Of a DNA stretch of 64,000 nt, positions 1 through 11,978 are shown piece after piece (position 1 is the stretch's first letter; each line of letters opens with the position of its first letter). Made by a program: the position numbers and the translations under genes. The DNA comes from Coriolopsis trogii (Eukaryota; Basidiomycota; Agaricomycetes; Polyporales; Polyporaceae), in NCBI GenBank assembly GCA_020543525.1, contig JAHYIO010000009.1:1-64000 (forward strand). The letters are read 5' to 3'. Under the pieces are notes generated by a model that saw only the letters and a list, made by a program, of their open reading frames with translations, was not told the DNA's origin and did no database searches.

Positions 1-126
1 AGTGTGAGCGGAGTGTCACTGGAGTGTGAGCGGAGTGTCACTGGAGTGTGAGCGGAGTGTCACTGGAGTGTGAGCGGAGTGTCACTGGAGTGTGAGCGGA
101 GTGTCACTGAGTGTGACGGAGTGTCA
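1..126. repeat. 22-bp tandem repeat array at window edge
   Basis: A 22-bp unit beginning AGTGTGAGCGGAGTG is repeated head to tail five times (1-110), followed by a decayed partial copy to about 126. The array starts at the first base of the window, so it may extend to the left. Copies are identical until the last full unit. Nothing else is recognised up to the start codon at 288, apart from a pyrimidine-rich stretch at 215-275 just before the HET gene. Confidence 0.9.
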
Positions 127-287
127 GCGCCTGGCCGCCAAGGAAGCAGGATCGATCCCGGTGTGCTGTATGCCCTAATGCGGCAGCAGATAAGATAGTC
201 CGTTAGACGCTCGCCACTCGTTCTCTCCCTCCGCCGCCACTTCTTTGACGCCCGTTGCCGCCCCGACTGCCCCTACTGAACTGACTG

Positions 288-1682
288 ATGTGGCTCCTCA
301 GTACCAATCGCGCCGAGCTACACCACTTCCTGTCACCGCAAAGCATACCGGCTCGTTATGCGATTCTGTCACACGTGTGGGACTCCAATGAGCAATCATT
401 CCAAGCGACGGAATCACTGCGGATCAAGTGTATGACGTCATACCAGAGTCCGCGTGATTTTTCGTCGGCAAAAGTCCAGCACTCGTGCATGGTCGCCCAG
501 GCCAATGGATATGACTGGATGTGGAATGACACATGCTGCATTGACCAAAAGAGCAGCGCCGAGCTCTCCGAGGGAATCAACTCCATGCGCAAGTTCTATG
601 CCAATGCAGACATCTGCTATGCGTACCTGAACGACGTGCCACCACGGTCCGCATGCCAAGACGAGACCACTTTCATGGCGGCATTCCGTACCAGCCGATG
701 GTTTCAGCGCGGGTGGACCCTGCAAGAACTCATTTTCCCTCGTAATCTTCTGTTCCTGAACCGAGAATGGCAAATAATTGGCTCTAAGGCAGACCTTGCG
801 CACATCATTGAGCAGATCACCGCCATTCCGGTAAAGGTACTGAGGTTTGAGACAGAGTTGCAATCCGTCAGTGTCGCGGCTAGAATGTCGTGGGCCGCGG
901 ACCGCCATACCACGCGCCCAGAGGACGAAGCTTATTGCCTCGTGGGGCTGTTCTTCATCACCATGTGCGTACGATATGGGGAAGGAAGATACCGTGCATT
1001 CCAACGTCTGCAAGAGGAGATCATGCAGCGCTGCGCAGACACAACGCTCTTTGCATGGGGTAGCCGCTGGCTCACCTCCGAGGTAGCGGCTACCCCTGCA
1101 GAGAGTGCATCCACTTCCTTTTCAATGCACGAGCGCTATCTGTTTGCTCCTGCGCCTTCCGCCTTCCGGGATTGCGGCGGTCTCCTACACATCATGCCTG
1201 TCCCGCCGACACCAGACAAGTCACACTTACTGGCTATTCTCAAGAGATTCCATGGGGTAAGGTCAAACTGTATGATATCGCTATGCGTCTGATAGCACAA
1301 TGGCCAGGGCCCAAAGTCAGCCAAGAAGAGCCACTACGGCGTTCCCACCTTTTCCATCACTCCTTATGGTATTCGAGCGCACTTACCCCTGGTCAAATGC
1401 GCCGGACAAACCGTGGCCATCTTGTCCTGGTTCTGTGACGGCATGGCGCTAGGCCTTCTCCTCTCGCCTTCATCCGAATCGCATGACCCAACCGTGCCCC
1501 GCTTCAAAGTCGGGGCAAGACATCGTAGCGTGTGGGCTACGAGCTACGGCGTCTCGCCCCGACTCATTGCCCTGGGTCAGGCGAACGACGTACTCCAGCC
1601 ATTCAGGGCAACTGCTATAGTGAAATGGCGGGACGTGTACATTGAGCACTGCGCACCACCCGGACGCGAAGTTGAGTCATAA
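288..1682 (+). CDS. HET-domain (heterokaryon incompatibility-like) protein
   Basis: Two exons, 288-1256 and 1308-1682, joined by a 51-bp GT-AG intron in phase 0, encode about 447 aa. The N-terminal half is a HET domain (PF06985). It shows the YAILSHVW start motif (about residues 24-31), a central WNDTCCIDQ block with NADICYAYLNDV, then RGWTLQELIFPR, and further on RMSWAADRHTTRPEDEAYCLVGLF. The second exon carries the usual basidiomycete tail (SITPYGIRAHLPLV). HET-domain proteins trigger cell death or growth arrest in fungal non-self recognition; many copies occur per mushroom genome and most have no assigned role. The frame is intact. The gene lies beside a tandem array and about 3.5 kb of gene-poor sequence, a common setting for accessory HET genes. 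Confidence 0.85.
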
Positions 1683-4600
1683 TGTTTGGATTATCACAAT
1701 GGCCAATGTCTGTATTACCGCTAGCACTGGAGATTGTTACGTTTGTATATCGGATTCAAGTGACTCGTCATGGAATTGTCTTCTCCTGTATATTGAGTAA
1801 CTACTGTGCAATTTTCGTCGATGCGGCCGGGGTTTTTTGCGCTTTGACCGTTCTGAGAACTCAAACCGAGGCTGTGGGAGCCTATGTGGGAATTACCGAG
1901 GGCCTGCGGCGCCGCAGGCCCAGAAGGTCCTCCTGGACCTTCTGGACCTTCTGGGCCGAGTGGAATATAAACGCGCCCGCAAGAGGTCGGGCCTTCGGTG
2001 TTTGAAGCGGTGTCAACCAAGGCGGAAGCCCTGGCAAACATATGACCAGGATGATGGGAAACAGGGGTCTTCCCAATGTATATTTAGTATATGCTCTATA
2101 CGGATTTCAACAGAACGGGTATGTGGGAAGATTTCTACATTTGTTTCGGCCTCATCGTATGAGAACGAGGAGCACATACGCGGACGTGAGAGCAGGCGGA
2201 CGTCAGGACGGCCCGACGTAAATGCAGATACAGAGACCGAGCTCCATTTCGGCACGAGTGTGGACGGGATGGGGGACATTACACAGCCTGGTGAGCGGGC
2301 GGTGCGTTGAAGTGTGCCAAGGTACTGCGCCGCTGACTAGGCGAAAGACGGCGTGATGTTCAGATCGAGCTTGAGCGGGATTACTTACAGCAGAAATATA
2401 TTCGCGGAAAAAGAAGTTAACTGAGTAGTACACTGCAAAGCGACCGGGATCAGTAGGAAATAGTGGCGTTTCAGGTAGTCCGAGAGAAGCTGATGCGCCT
2501 GACCAGTAGGACGGAGATGAGGGGCAGAGCACGCTGAAGCCTGGTTCGCGCGATAGTGTAGACGGGCGCGCCTTGGAAGGCCGCGGGTGCCAAACTAACC
2601 TAACCCTAACGGCGCATCCGCCCAGGCCTCAATGCGGTCTATTCACGCGTCAGTCGAGCAGGGCAAAGGCCGATGTAATTGCCGCGCAGCACCGCGGGAG
2701 AGCGCCGATCTGGGTCGCGTCGCTGGCGCTCCCGCTTGACCCGGAGGGGCCGAGGGCAAGCCGGCGGCAGCGAAGTGCATACAGGGAACTAATACGAAGC
2801 GTTGAGTAGACATATAGAGAAATAGGAAGTGAGCTATGTCGATGGAGTGCAGTTCTGTAGGTTTGGAGTTCATCGACGAAAATGCAGCCAGCGTCTGATA
2901 AGAGCAAAGCGGATGGATGAGTGTAAATCTCCAAGTCCTCGGGCCTTTCAATCACGGAATGAGGATGGGAACTTTGCGCAGCTACGGTCCTTTCCAGCGC
3001 ACGTCGGTGAGGAAGGAGGAGCCAGAGAGACAGAAGCGGGAGAAGAGACATATAAGGATAAGCGACACAAAGTAGATAGGCGACGAAGCAAACACAGACG
3101 GGAGGGGGAGGAGGAACAAGGTAAATTAGGGACGCGTCGCGCGCGACACGTCCTCCTCACGCGACAGAGAACTTGCGAGCAAGACCGGTACACCCACCAA
3201 CCGTAGCAAACGTCGGTATCAGCCGCTGTCTCGCCTTCGTCGAGCATTCAATCTACTCCGGCGTTCCCTCCTCGGAATTTCGGAGCGTACAAGTCCTGCT
3301 ACACGCTGACCACAAAGCCTAGACTCGGGGGCCGGGCTCTTGCTATGAACGTATGCACCTTGTCCTTGATCAAGGCTAATCAAGGTCACTCTCGCGCGCA
3401 CCATCGGTGCCCGCACGTTCGGTCCGCTTTCTTCATGTACGGCGCCGCAGCACGTCGCATCGATGGCTGCAATGCTCCCGTACATCCGTGTGAATTTCCC
3501 ACCTGCATCTTCTCTACCCGCTGCTGACTCTGTACATGACTGGGGTCTCGTTCGTCGCTGACTGTATCGTTCGCTCCTCCCTTGGATTGCGTATACTTTA
3601 CGGCATTACTCAAAAGCTTCCGACGTTACTGCTGCAGCGTAACGGCATTGGCAACTTCGACCTTGCTGGCTTTCGTGTCATTCTCATCAATGCATCTCTA
3701 TCAGATGCCCGTCATATCTGCGACTTCTTGGGAGCGAAACGCTGCTCCAAGAGAAGAGAAGCCGAGCCGTACGTCAGCGGACTCAGACTCTGTCGTGCAT
3801 CTCTTTGTATTGGCTGACCGTGACGGACTGGTTCTCGAGCGATATAGGCAAGGACGTGCCCACCTTTTGTTGGTTGCTCATACGCACAGAAAGGAAGAAG
3901 CACGACGGGCAAAGCGCCGAGTCTCGTCGAGGGAAATGGCGGACGAAATGGCGCTGACATCTATCCGGTTATGCATATTTCGAGCCCATTCCTTGCTACA
4001 AAAATCTCATATGTCCCTTACATTGCTTGTACATTTCCCCTTCCAGCACAGGCCGGTACAAAGGGAAGGCAAGGAAATGGGTGCAGAATGGCAAGGATAG
4101 CCAATTGACATCACCCAATTCCCTGGCAAGTGGCAAAGAAAGTCCAACAGATTTTGTGCTTTCCCTGCCAGGAATTGCCCGTCGTGAACAGAGGCCGTGA
4201 ACCCTGGCACGCTATGATTGGCCGAGCATGATCACATGAGCCCCACGGTCTTTATACGGACTGCGCTTATCGGGCCACCTTCATTTTGTTCATGCATTAC
4301 CGCCCTTCTTTTCATTAGCGTTTCATTTCCGGACCTCCCTGAGAACGAAGTAATATCGCCACGTATCCCAGAACGTCCATTGGCTGGCAATCGATCGTCG
4401 CATGTACCATCCAGGCAAGTCGGGATGCAATGGAGATGAGCTGAAGTCGTCCAATACCGCATGCAATGACTCAATCCAGGCTGACTTTGCGATGTACAGC
4501 TTTTGTCAATCTTCACAGATCTCCTGTCGGTTGACGCATGCGGAGTAATTGATCCAAACTCCGTTCTAAGCCCAGCCCCTGTGTAGTCTCGCAGCCAAGC

Positions 4601-5143
4601 CCACCCTTGCCACGGCTAGTCACAGACCTGCGGTGTCTCAATTGGTTTGCCGAACGACAGCGCCGCTTAGGTCGCGTCATCTAAGGAGTACGGAGTACAC
4701 GGTGATCCGGTTTAGGAGGACTGGAAGGACTGTGGGCGCAGTGGCGCGGATTCGCCAATGAAGTACCAAAACTACGACTCAACGAGCGAAGGTGCTGTGT
4801 TGCATCGGAGTGCCATGCGGAGCGCGATATTTTTTTGCGCCTAAGAACCCAGATTGGGTGTACCAAGCAGACGGATAGTATGCTCGAGCAATGCTTGCAA
4901 ACCCCGACAAGGCATGCATGATGTTTCCATATTAGCTGGATACCGTTCTATCGAGATCTCAGCACATCGGAGGTCATCCGCGCAGGCAATTCGACGCATG
5001 CCATGCGCTCCGCGAGGTGAGAAATCGTTCGAGATATATAATGACTCATGCATGTTCCATCTTCCACTTGTCTCTCATTCTGCCCTCCACGCCGCCCCAA
5101 CCGTTGCTGCTCGCCCTTATTTCACATACACAATATCCGCCAG
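1683..5143. other. Gene-poor stretch with hairpins, no supported gene
   Basis: Open frames here are short, overlap on both strands and lack recognisable domains or consistent splice-joined extensions. The stretch contains a strong hairpin pair at 1901-1957, a short interstitial telomere-like tract (CCTAACCCTAAC) at about 2597-2610, and purine-rich sequence around 3000-3120. It probably consists of decayed repeat DNA; no element could be named. Confidence 0.6.
1901..1957. repeat. Nested perfect inverted repeats (hairpins)
   Basis: Positions 1901-1920 form a perfect 20-bp palindrome (GGCCTGCGGC/GCCGCAGGCC). Overlapping its right edge, 1917-1930 (GGCCCAGAAGGTCC) is the exact reverse complement of 1944-1957, with a 13-nt loop. 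The two structures share the GGCC at 1917-1920. No gene is supported within 200 bp, so a terminator role is not shown. Confidence 0.9.
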
Positions 5144-5971
5144 ATGCCGTTCACTCTCTATGTGGACTACATGCAGGCCGTAGCCCCATTGCGATGGGAT
5201 GACGCTCGTCGCGCCGACCTCGAATGGTTGAACTTCCCCGCGCCGCACGGCATAGACATTCATGAAAACGCGCCCATCATGAAATGTTACTGGAATGAGT
5301 ATCCTGGCGATGTAAGCATACGCAGACTTATCCTCTCTGCAGTTTGTCTTATACATGGGCGATTGTTCATGTCAGGGGTTGTCTGAAACAATTATCCGCT
5401 CTTTCTGCAGATCGGAGTGCAAAACCGCGCAATTCGCAGCTCGAGGCATGTGAGTGTATAACCCTCTACGCATATAGTTTCTACTTGCTGAACCACCATT
5501 GTCACAGACGATCCGTCTCTCTAGGATTCGGGCGGTAAGTGATGTTTTCTTCAGTATGGATAGAACACTCGTCATCGGCTCACTGTGTGCTTTCTGCGTA
5601 GGTCTGGAGAATTCATAACTCTGAGGGCAGATATGTCTGCTTCCTTACCGGCATACAACGGCACCCTCAACACGGGAGGTCAAGCTATGCTGTTGCTCTC
5701 GGTCTACGTATTCTCCTCTCCGCCTGCGCCTCATCCGTTCGCCGGTACGCAATTCGTACTCCCCTACTTCACGCCTACGGCTCCCATCCCCTGTCCGTGG
5801 GAGGTCTGGGTCACGCGGATTCTGGCAGAGCTCAGGCAATCGCCTGCGTTTCAATCCCTTGTCCATGCCATGCATGACACGCCTGTACGTGAGACACCCG
5901 TCTTACAGCATTTCATCCACCAACGTCATAGACAGGTTGTCAATAATCCCACCGTTGGCCCCTTCCAATGA
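5144..5971 (+). CDS. Hypothetical multi-exon protein, structure unresolved
   Basis: An ATG at 5144 opens a 56-codon exon (begins MPFTLYVDYMQAV) ending at a GTAAGC donor (5312). Further GT-AG pairs bound short exons near 5411-5449 and 5508-5534 and a long terminal exon from 5602. The best terminal reading ends at 5971 and contains a plausible amphipathic stretch (VWVTRILAELRQSPAF). The phases of these exons do not all agree: phase-0 joining leads to another frame stopping near 5879, whereas the 5971 reading needs a 2-nt leftover upstream. Either one splice site is misplaced or the gene has a frameshift. No family recognised. Confidence 0.3.
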
Positions 5972-8848
5972 AAAAGATTTGCCGACGTCGGTGAGTAGTA
6001 CATTTGACAGTCCCATTTCACCCCTCGGTGCTTCTAATATGCAACCGGGACTCAGCATGGGACGGAACGTTCCCCCTGCGATTAGGAGACGTCATGGAAA
6101 GAGAAGAGAGGCGCGAAACGCGAGGCGAACCGGAGTGTCAAGCGTTCGTACGTCCCGGGTATCGCTGCACACAGAGCTGGAAGGAAGGAGGCAAAGATAG
6201 AACATCTTGTTATTTGTATGAGCGAATAAAAATGGAGTTTTGTACTAGCATATACCGTAGACAAGAGGAAGGCGAATAGAACGAGCGAGCAGGGAAAGTG
6301 GTACAAGAAAACATTGGACTGTGCGCGTTGTCTAGCGTGGGATATGAGTCCAACCTGCGGGATGCAGACTCATCGCACAGTATCGGACTCAGCCGGAGTT
6401 TCCCTCAACGAAAAATCACATTCAAGTAGTGATCTGTGCTCTATGCCCTACGGAGGAGCGGCGGCGTCTGGTACAGCTTGGCGTCTCTGTTGCCCAATTC
6501 AGAAGATTACGCAATGCCACCCGACCTCTTCTACGTCCCATCATCGGGCTCGAACCCGGTCCGAACCGCTTCATGCCTGAGCCGAGCCAAACCGCTCCAG
6601 GCCTGGGCCAACTGGCAGGGACTGAACCTGAGCCGTCAAGCGGTCAGCCCAAGTTGGGGTATACGCATTAGAGCCTGGCCCCGCCCGGCAGTGCCGGCAC
6701 TGCACTACATCCAAGACAAACCAATCATAGCTCCGACACGGCATTTCCAATTTCGGAAGAGCTCATGCAGGCACCCACGGTTCATCAGTAGAACGCCGAC
6801 CTTTCGGTGTGGCTGAATGTCACGCTCGATGGAGGGCTCGTTAGCCCACATCAGGAAACGCGGTCTCTTCCAGCTGGAGACACAATTTCCATGGATCCAT
6901 ACGACTCCATCGGGACTATCGGCACTCTCGGCAGAGGCCGCACTTGATCCGAGTGTGTACCTCTCTGCGCGTCCCTCCCTGACATAGCATATACCTCTTA
7001 CTATGGCCATCGTTACTGAGACTATATGCCTGTAGCACGCCCGCAGTACAGGAGATAAATTTTCGAGGGAGTGAACAGGGGAGCAGGTCGCCCATCTGCC
7101 TCCGTCCGGTGCTAGATGGAAACAGCCAATCCAGATAGAAACAGGCGCTTCCATGCTGATCCAGATGGAGGCCTCCGTATACAGGGGGGGGATTTCCATC
7201 GCTCCATGGCTCCATCTGGTACCATACAGACGCGATGGATCAAAACCCAATTTCCTGATGCAAGGTCATGGACTGTGCGAGCCCTCTCGGAAATTTTATT
7301 CTTAGTCTTGATCTGATTGGGTTGGAGTACTCATGAAGTTTGGAGGGGCCCGAAAACTGCGTAAGTGAAGCGAGGACAGACAAAGGGGTTTGGCGGCCAT
7401 GTAACTCACGTATCTTCTGGACTTCTCCACCAATTTGCACTAATCTTTCACGAACGTGTAGCTACTACGCCGCTGAGTACTCTTCCATAAGAATGGCGGT
7501 AAGGAGGCGAGCAACTGTTGAAAGGGCCAAGACTTTGATTTGCGTTGCGCAACTGCAGGAGTTTCATTACTGGTGCAATGAAGGTAGCGTTCCCCTAGAG
7601 TTCAGAGATTAGCCGAAGAGCAACTTAGTGTATAGTGCAGAATTGTTTTCGTCCATTATGCCGGCAGATATGGCAGAATGGCAAATGCCGGGCCGGCAAA
7701 AAGTGGCACAAAGCTATCTGCGTTGTCCAGGGAGTTGTTTTGGACAGTTCATTGGTATCTTGATTTGCCATACATTTTAGTTGTCACCCTCGTTCATTGG
7801 CTCTCTCACGATCTCGGATACCCCCTGATAACCTTGACGAGCACAGAAACAGCGAGTGCAAGACCATCCCTCGCGCACTCGTTCATTAGTTCTCCGCCGT
7901 CTGCCCAGATAGGGTGGAGGACAAGCTGAGTAGGATTACTTCATCGACGGTGAGCTGATGCGCGACTTGAGGCAGTGTTTCGAAGTGCCCATGTTGTACT
8001 TGATTTTGGTCCCGAGCTGGTACCGTTACACGTACACCAGCACGAGATTCTGGACTGTTACGTTGTATTCTTTGTTAACAAATAAGCACTGGCCGGTCAT
8101 CACTCACACGATGTTGCATTCTGATAAGCATGTACGTTGTACTAGACATAACGCGCTGACGACACACATCTATGACTGTGGTGGCCTCCGGAGTGCCAGT
8201 AAATTCCATCCGCTGCCAGCTCAACCCAGTTCAGCTCTTCTCAGAACGGACCATGCTTTCCCTGTCGCTTTTTGCCGGATGCCCACCCAGTAGGCGGCCA
8301 GCAATTATCCAGGGATTGTCATGGCAACTCATCGAAGCGCCACAATAGGTGATCGCTCCATCTTCTGACATGTGTTGGCACGTACGTTGAATGCAAAGCT
8401 CTCGAGCTCGCACTGACTTCTACCATGCTGCCCGCAGTACAGCGGGATGCTCTGGAGAGGTAAGCTTGAAACCATTCACTCACCAAGGGTGTTTGTTTGG
8501 AATAGAATGTATGAGCGTGCCGTAGGTGAAACGATTGGCAACGCACCAAGTAACGCAAAGAGATAGCGCCCCACCAGCCGAAGCTGAGACTGGAGAACAC
8601 TGGCGGGCGGTGGGGGATTGACGTGAGATCCTTCAATGAGACACAACGTGGGAGGGGGAATACATGCCGAGAACGGAATAACGTTGTGGAAATCCAGAAG
8701 ACGGGCACGAATACGTGTGGACGTTCTTCCACAGATAAGGTTCCAGGGGGGCGCTCGGCGCGTGAGAAGTCTGGCTGCCTGGTTAAAACGCGCTCTTGCG
8801 TTCTTCCACCCCGTTCGTCCGCTTTCTGTGTCCTACCTGCGCTATTCC
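5972..8848. other. Gene-poor stretch, nothing convincing
   Basis: Open frames on both strands are short and unsupported by motifs or splice-linked exons. A GC-rich block at about 6545-6650 repeats GAACC/GAGCC-type words and imperfect inverted repeats, and 7100-7220 contains repeated CCAGATGGA/CCATCTGG words in both orientations. Both suggest decayed repeats rather than coding sequence. Confidence 0.55.
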
Positions 8849-9409
8849 ATGTCTGCTTGGCCCCTCCCTATAGCCGGAAACGGCGCGGCCACTCTGATCA
8901 GCGACAAAGACATGCAAGATCAGCTAGAGTCTGGTCAGTCATTCTCAAACCCTGCACCGCATTGACGCTACATATGAGAGGTAGTGACCGACTAGACCAC
9001 TCTGCGCCCCACAGCCCGGTCGCCGTCGTCGGAGGTTTCTGCCAAACGCAAACGCGGGCGGCCTCCAGGCGGCAAGAACAAGCAGATTTTGGTCGCGAAT
9101 GGCCACGCAGGGTCTGGTTAGTAATCCTCGCGCCCGGTCTCCCACAGACCCAACGTAGGCAATGCACTGATCGACACCATCGCTGTCTCACTCACAGACC
9201 AGCCTCCGTTGGAGGCTCCTGCAAAACGCAAACGTGGGCGGCCTCCAGGTAGCAAGACCAAAACGACTCTGGCGGGAAGTAGTACTGCCGGCCTATCGGG
9301 AGGCAAAATGATCCTGAGAAGTGCTAAGGCTCGTCCTCTCTTCCTAATGTGCGATGCTCATCATTCGCTGAAATGTGGTGGCCACGCGGTTGCAGAAGAT
9401 CACGGATAA
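8849..9409 (+). CDS. AT-hook DNA-binding protein (modular exons)
   Basis: Exons 8849-8933, 9015-9116 and 9198-9409 join cleanly in phase 1 (first exon MSAWPLPIAGNGAAT...). Exons 2 and 3 each encode one AT-hook of the form AKRKRGRPPG followed by GKNK or SKTK, the classic GRP core that inserts into the minor groove of AT-rich DNA. Each AT-hook thus sits on its own same-phase exon, as expected from exon duplication. Exon 3 runs to a TAA at 9407-9409. An open block at 9396-9572, preceded by a TTGCAG acceptor, encodes a lysine/arginine-rich tail (ends ARKRARRLQELP) and could be a fourth exon, but no donor in exon 3 gives the right phase. Likely nuclear; no enzymatic domain visible. Confidence 0.6.
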
Positions 9410-9572
9410 GCAGGAGAACAAGCAAAAGGAGGAGCGCAATGGAGCAGAGGCGTCCAGGAAGAAAGGCGGCCCGCGTGAGACGAACGCTCTGAAGAACAGC
9501 AGCGGAGATGGGAGCATCAGCGGTCGCTCGCCGGCGCGTAAGCGTGCGCGTCGTCTCCAGGAGTTACCGTAG

Positions 9573-10448
9573 ACTACTGTAGCTTTGAGGACATGGGCCG
9601 CGACGATATGGCGGTGTACGTAGCCTTCCTCCTACATTCTGTAGCCGTGTGCCGTCATCGACGCTTATGTAGTGAAATGCTGATCAGAAAGGTGATTCAT
9701 GAGAGCTCGGACGTCGGTCGCAGGGCAGTCGGCCACGCGGTTCAAATTGGCGAATTATCTCCGCAACCGGGCGTAGGTGCACCGATTTCATATTCATATA
9801 GTATAAGCCTTGCGTTTACAACCCAATTTCCTCCTTATATATGAATGCGTCTGTTATCTACACCTTGGCTGACAGTTGCATCACACCGTCAAAGGATTGA
9901 AACCTAGACAATACTGTGCATGATACAGTGACCTCGTACATACTAAGACTTATGTGAGGGTATGAGGAGCCTAAGGAATGACTTTATATTCAGCAGGAAT
10001 ATCCTCTTGCTGACCTTGGGCACTGAGTTCAATGTGGCTACCATCACGGTGCGGTAACACCACCGGTGCGGCATTTTCGGGTCGCCGAAAAGGCCTGTGG
10101 TCATCACACGACACGGCGTTCTCTGAGTGCATGGCTAGATAGCTGCTCTTCCGGGGACTAGCTACCCATTGGACCTTTGGGAGGCCGCCAGGAGCATCAT
10201 GACGGGCTACTGTGTGCCGCCACTCTATGCATTGCAGTCTGAAGCCACGTTGAGCCTTGTTGAGTTAGGAATAGCCGACAGATTCAAATGTCCAAATCCA
10301 GTGGAGATCAGTGTGAGCGAGCCGGCGCATAGTAAGATCGCTCTGACACGCTGGACGAGGTTGTTGTTGACTGTACACTACTGCAGGAGGCGTGGGATGA
10401 CGCGTAGAATGTCTATGAGGGTTCTCTGTCACGGGACAAGACATGAGG
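9573..10448. other. Intergenic, no supported gene
   Basis: A moderately AT-rich tract at 9780-9850 and a short imperfect inverted repeat around 10050-10100 (GTGCGG/CCGGTGCGG words) are present. The frames that overlap 10169-10615 are antisense to the 3' end of the neighbouring minus-strand gene and are not supported. Confidence 0.5.
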
Positions 10449-11978
10449 TTATGATCGTTCGCGCAGCAGTAGATAAACCAATGAACTCACCCTTTCTTCA
10501 TCAGTCAATCCTGAGGCTAGCGTATCAGATGTGCTCGTTGCTCGTAGTGTGGGCATTGAGGGGTGCATCAAAAACTCGGTCGGGTGAGGCGGTTGTGGTA
10601 CTGGTGAATATGTGAGAAACGTGGACACACTCGGTGGCGGTTGCACCGCCGGAAGTGGATAAACACTCCCTGATAGATTGCTTTGTGCTGCTTGATAGGA
10701 CTGCGCAATAGCGTCTACCGTATCTTGCATGACAAGGGTGGACCGGTTTTGCGAAGTATGCGAGTGCGGCAAACTGGAGACTGTAGCTATTGACAAGGTG
10801 GGAGTGGAGAAGCCGTTGGCGACTGAGGGCGATTGATTACTAGGAGTTGCCATTTCGGCGATGTGAGGGGTGTACTACCGGTAGAGGTGGACGTCAGGTG
10901 GATAAACGGCGCAGCAGACGCAGGTGATGTAGTAGATGCATACCTCCGGCTGCATGTCGCTAACGACATTGAGCACCGTGAGCGCTCGTGCCAATGCGTA
11001 CCGCAACTGAGGAGTAGCTTCTAACAGTGTGCTTGCTGCGTCAGGTTGTGTACGCACAAGAGACTGCGCGAACTCGGTTAGTAGTACGTCCACAGAGTGA
11101 AACACAACAGAACTCCACCTGCATCTCTGCTAACACAGCGAATAGTGTGCTGGGATGCGTGTTTGCAAGGAGATTATTGATGGCCTGGATGGCTGTCTTG
11201 CCGTGTTCGAGAGGAATGCCTTGAGGCAGTGTTTCCATCCATGCGTGAACTCGGGCAGGAGTCAGCGATTCACGTCGGGATCTTGAGGACCACTGCTCTT
11301 GCTTCTGCTCGCGCTCGCGGTCATCATCGCGCTCTCCATCGTGCTCCCGGCGCTGTTCTCCCTCCTGTTCAGCATCCCTCTCGCGCCCACGACCTGAATC
11401 CGGCTCTTGATGTAATGCTCGTCGGTCGCTGTTACGTCTACCCCGAGAGGAGGGGTCCAACGGGAATTCGACAATTTGGCCGCGCACCGTTGTCATGCCC
11501 TCGTACAGAGGATCAGGTTCAGCGAGATTGACTCGTAACCTCCGTCCGCTGATTGTTTTCCCGTCCACTCTTCTTACCGCGGCTCGAGCGGCTCGTTCGT
11601 CTGACCAGGATGGAAAAGTGAGTATGCCATTTCCTACGTCGTGTCATATTGACCCACTCTTGAATTCACAATAGCCACACCCTCTTGCCTTGTCTCGATC
11701 GAACTGGAGTCTGACATATAAGAGACGTTATGGCAATATCATCGGTAAGTGCATTTGGAGACACGAACCTTACGCCCAGTACGTCACCGACTTCCGAGTC
11801 GAAGAAATCCATGAGTTGTTTCTGCAAGATTGTCATGAGGTAACAGCTCAAACAGAGAAGTGTACACCTGTACTCACTTCATACATGTTATACGGGACAT
11901 TTCCAACTGCGTGAACGCATGACTTAGTGATAGACAGAGGTCCAAAAGCCAAATAGTACCGAAGACCACTTTGCTCAT
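10449..11978 (-). CDS. RNA15: CstF64/Rna15-like RNA 3'-end processing factor
   Basis: Seven minus-strand exons join without phase conflict: 11978-11960, 11906-11878, 11821-11765, 11703-11658, 11600-11119, 11063-10944 and 10874-10449 (about 392 aa). Exons 1-5 give an N-terminal RRM with RNP2 (VVFVGNVPYNM) and RNP1 (ARGCGYCEF), then a helix (ERAARAAVRRVDG) and a final strand (GRRLRVNLAE). A highly charged Arg/Glu/Asp linker follows. Next is the CstF2 hinge (PF14327): LPQGIPLEHG..., then PDAASTLLEATPQLRYALARAL, the segment that binds CstF77/Rna14. The rest is Ser/Pro/Thr-rich. Family role: recognising U/GU-rich elements during pre-mRNA cleavage and polyadenylation in the nucleus. The extreme C terminus is uncertain. 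The last exon can stop at 10449 or splice at a GTGAGT donor just after LTDEER, and a typical CstF C-terminal helix bundle was not clearly found. The RRM donor at 11764 (GTGTCT) is weak. Confidence 0.75.

Noticed and set aside
1..126. CRISPR-like direct repeats
   Set aside because: Units are directly adjacent with no spacers and the genome is eukaryotic.
1721..2041. Collagen-like GPEGPEGPGGPSGP reading on the minus strand
   Set aside because: It is created by the GC-rich hairpins at 1901-1957 and has no continuation or supporting exons.
2597..2610. Interstitial telomere repeat CCTAACCCTAAC
   Set aside because: Fewer than three units; likely chance. It does not show that the window is telomeric.
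6545..6600. Second tRNA candidate (GGGTTCGAGCCCG on the minus strand)
   Set aside because: A B-box-like palindrome only; no A box or cloverleaf could be formed.
8623..9252. 209-codon plus-strand frame over the AT-hook gene
   Set aside because: It reads through introns in another frame; the AT-hook frame has splice-consistent motifs.
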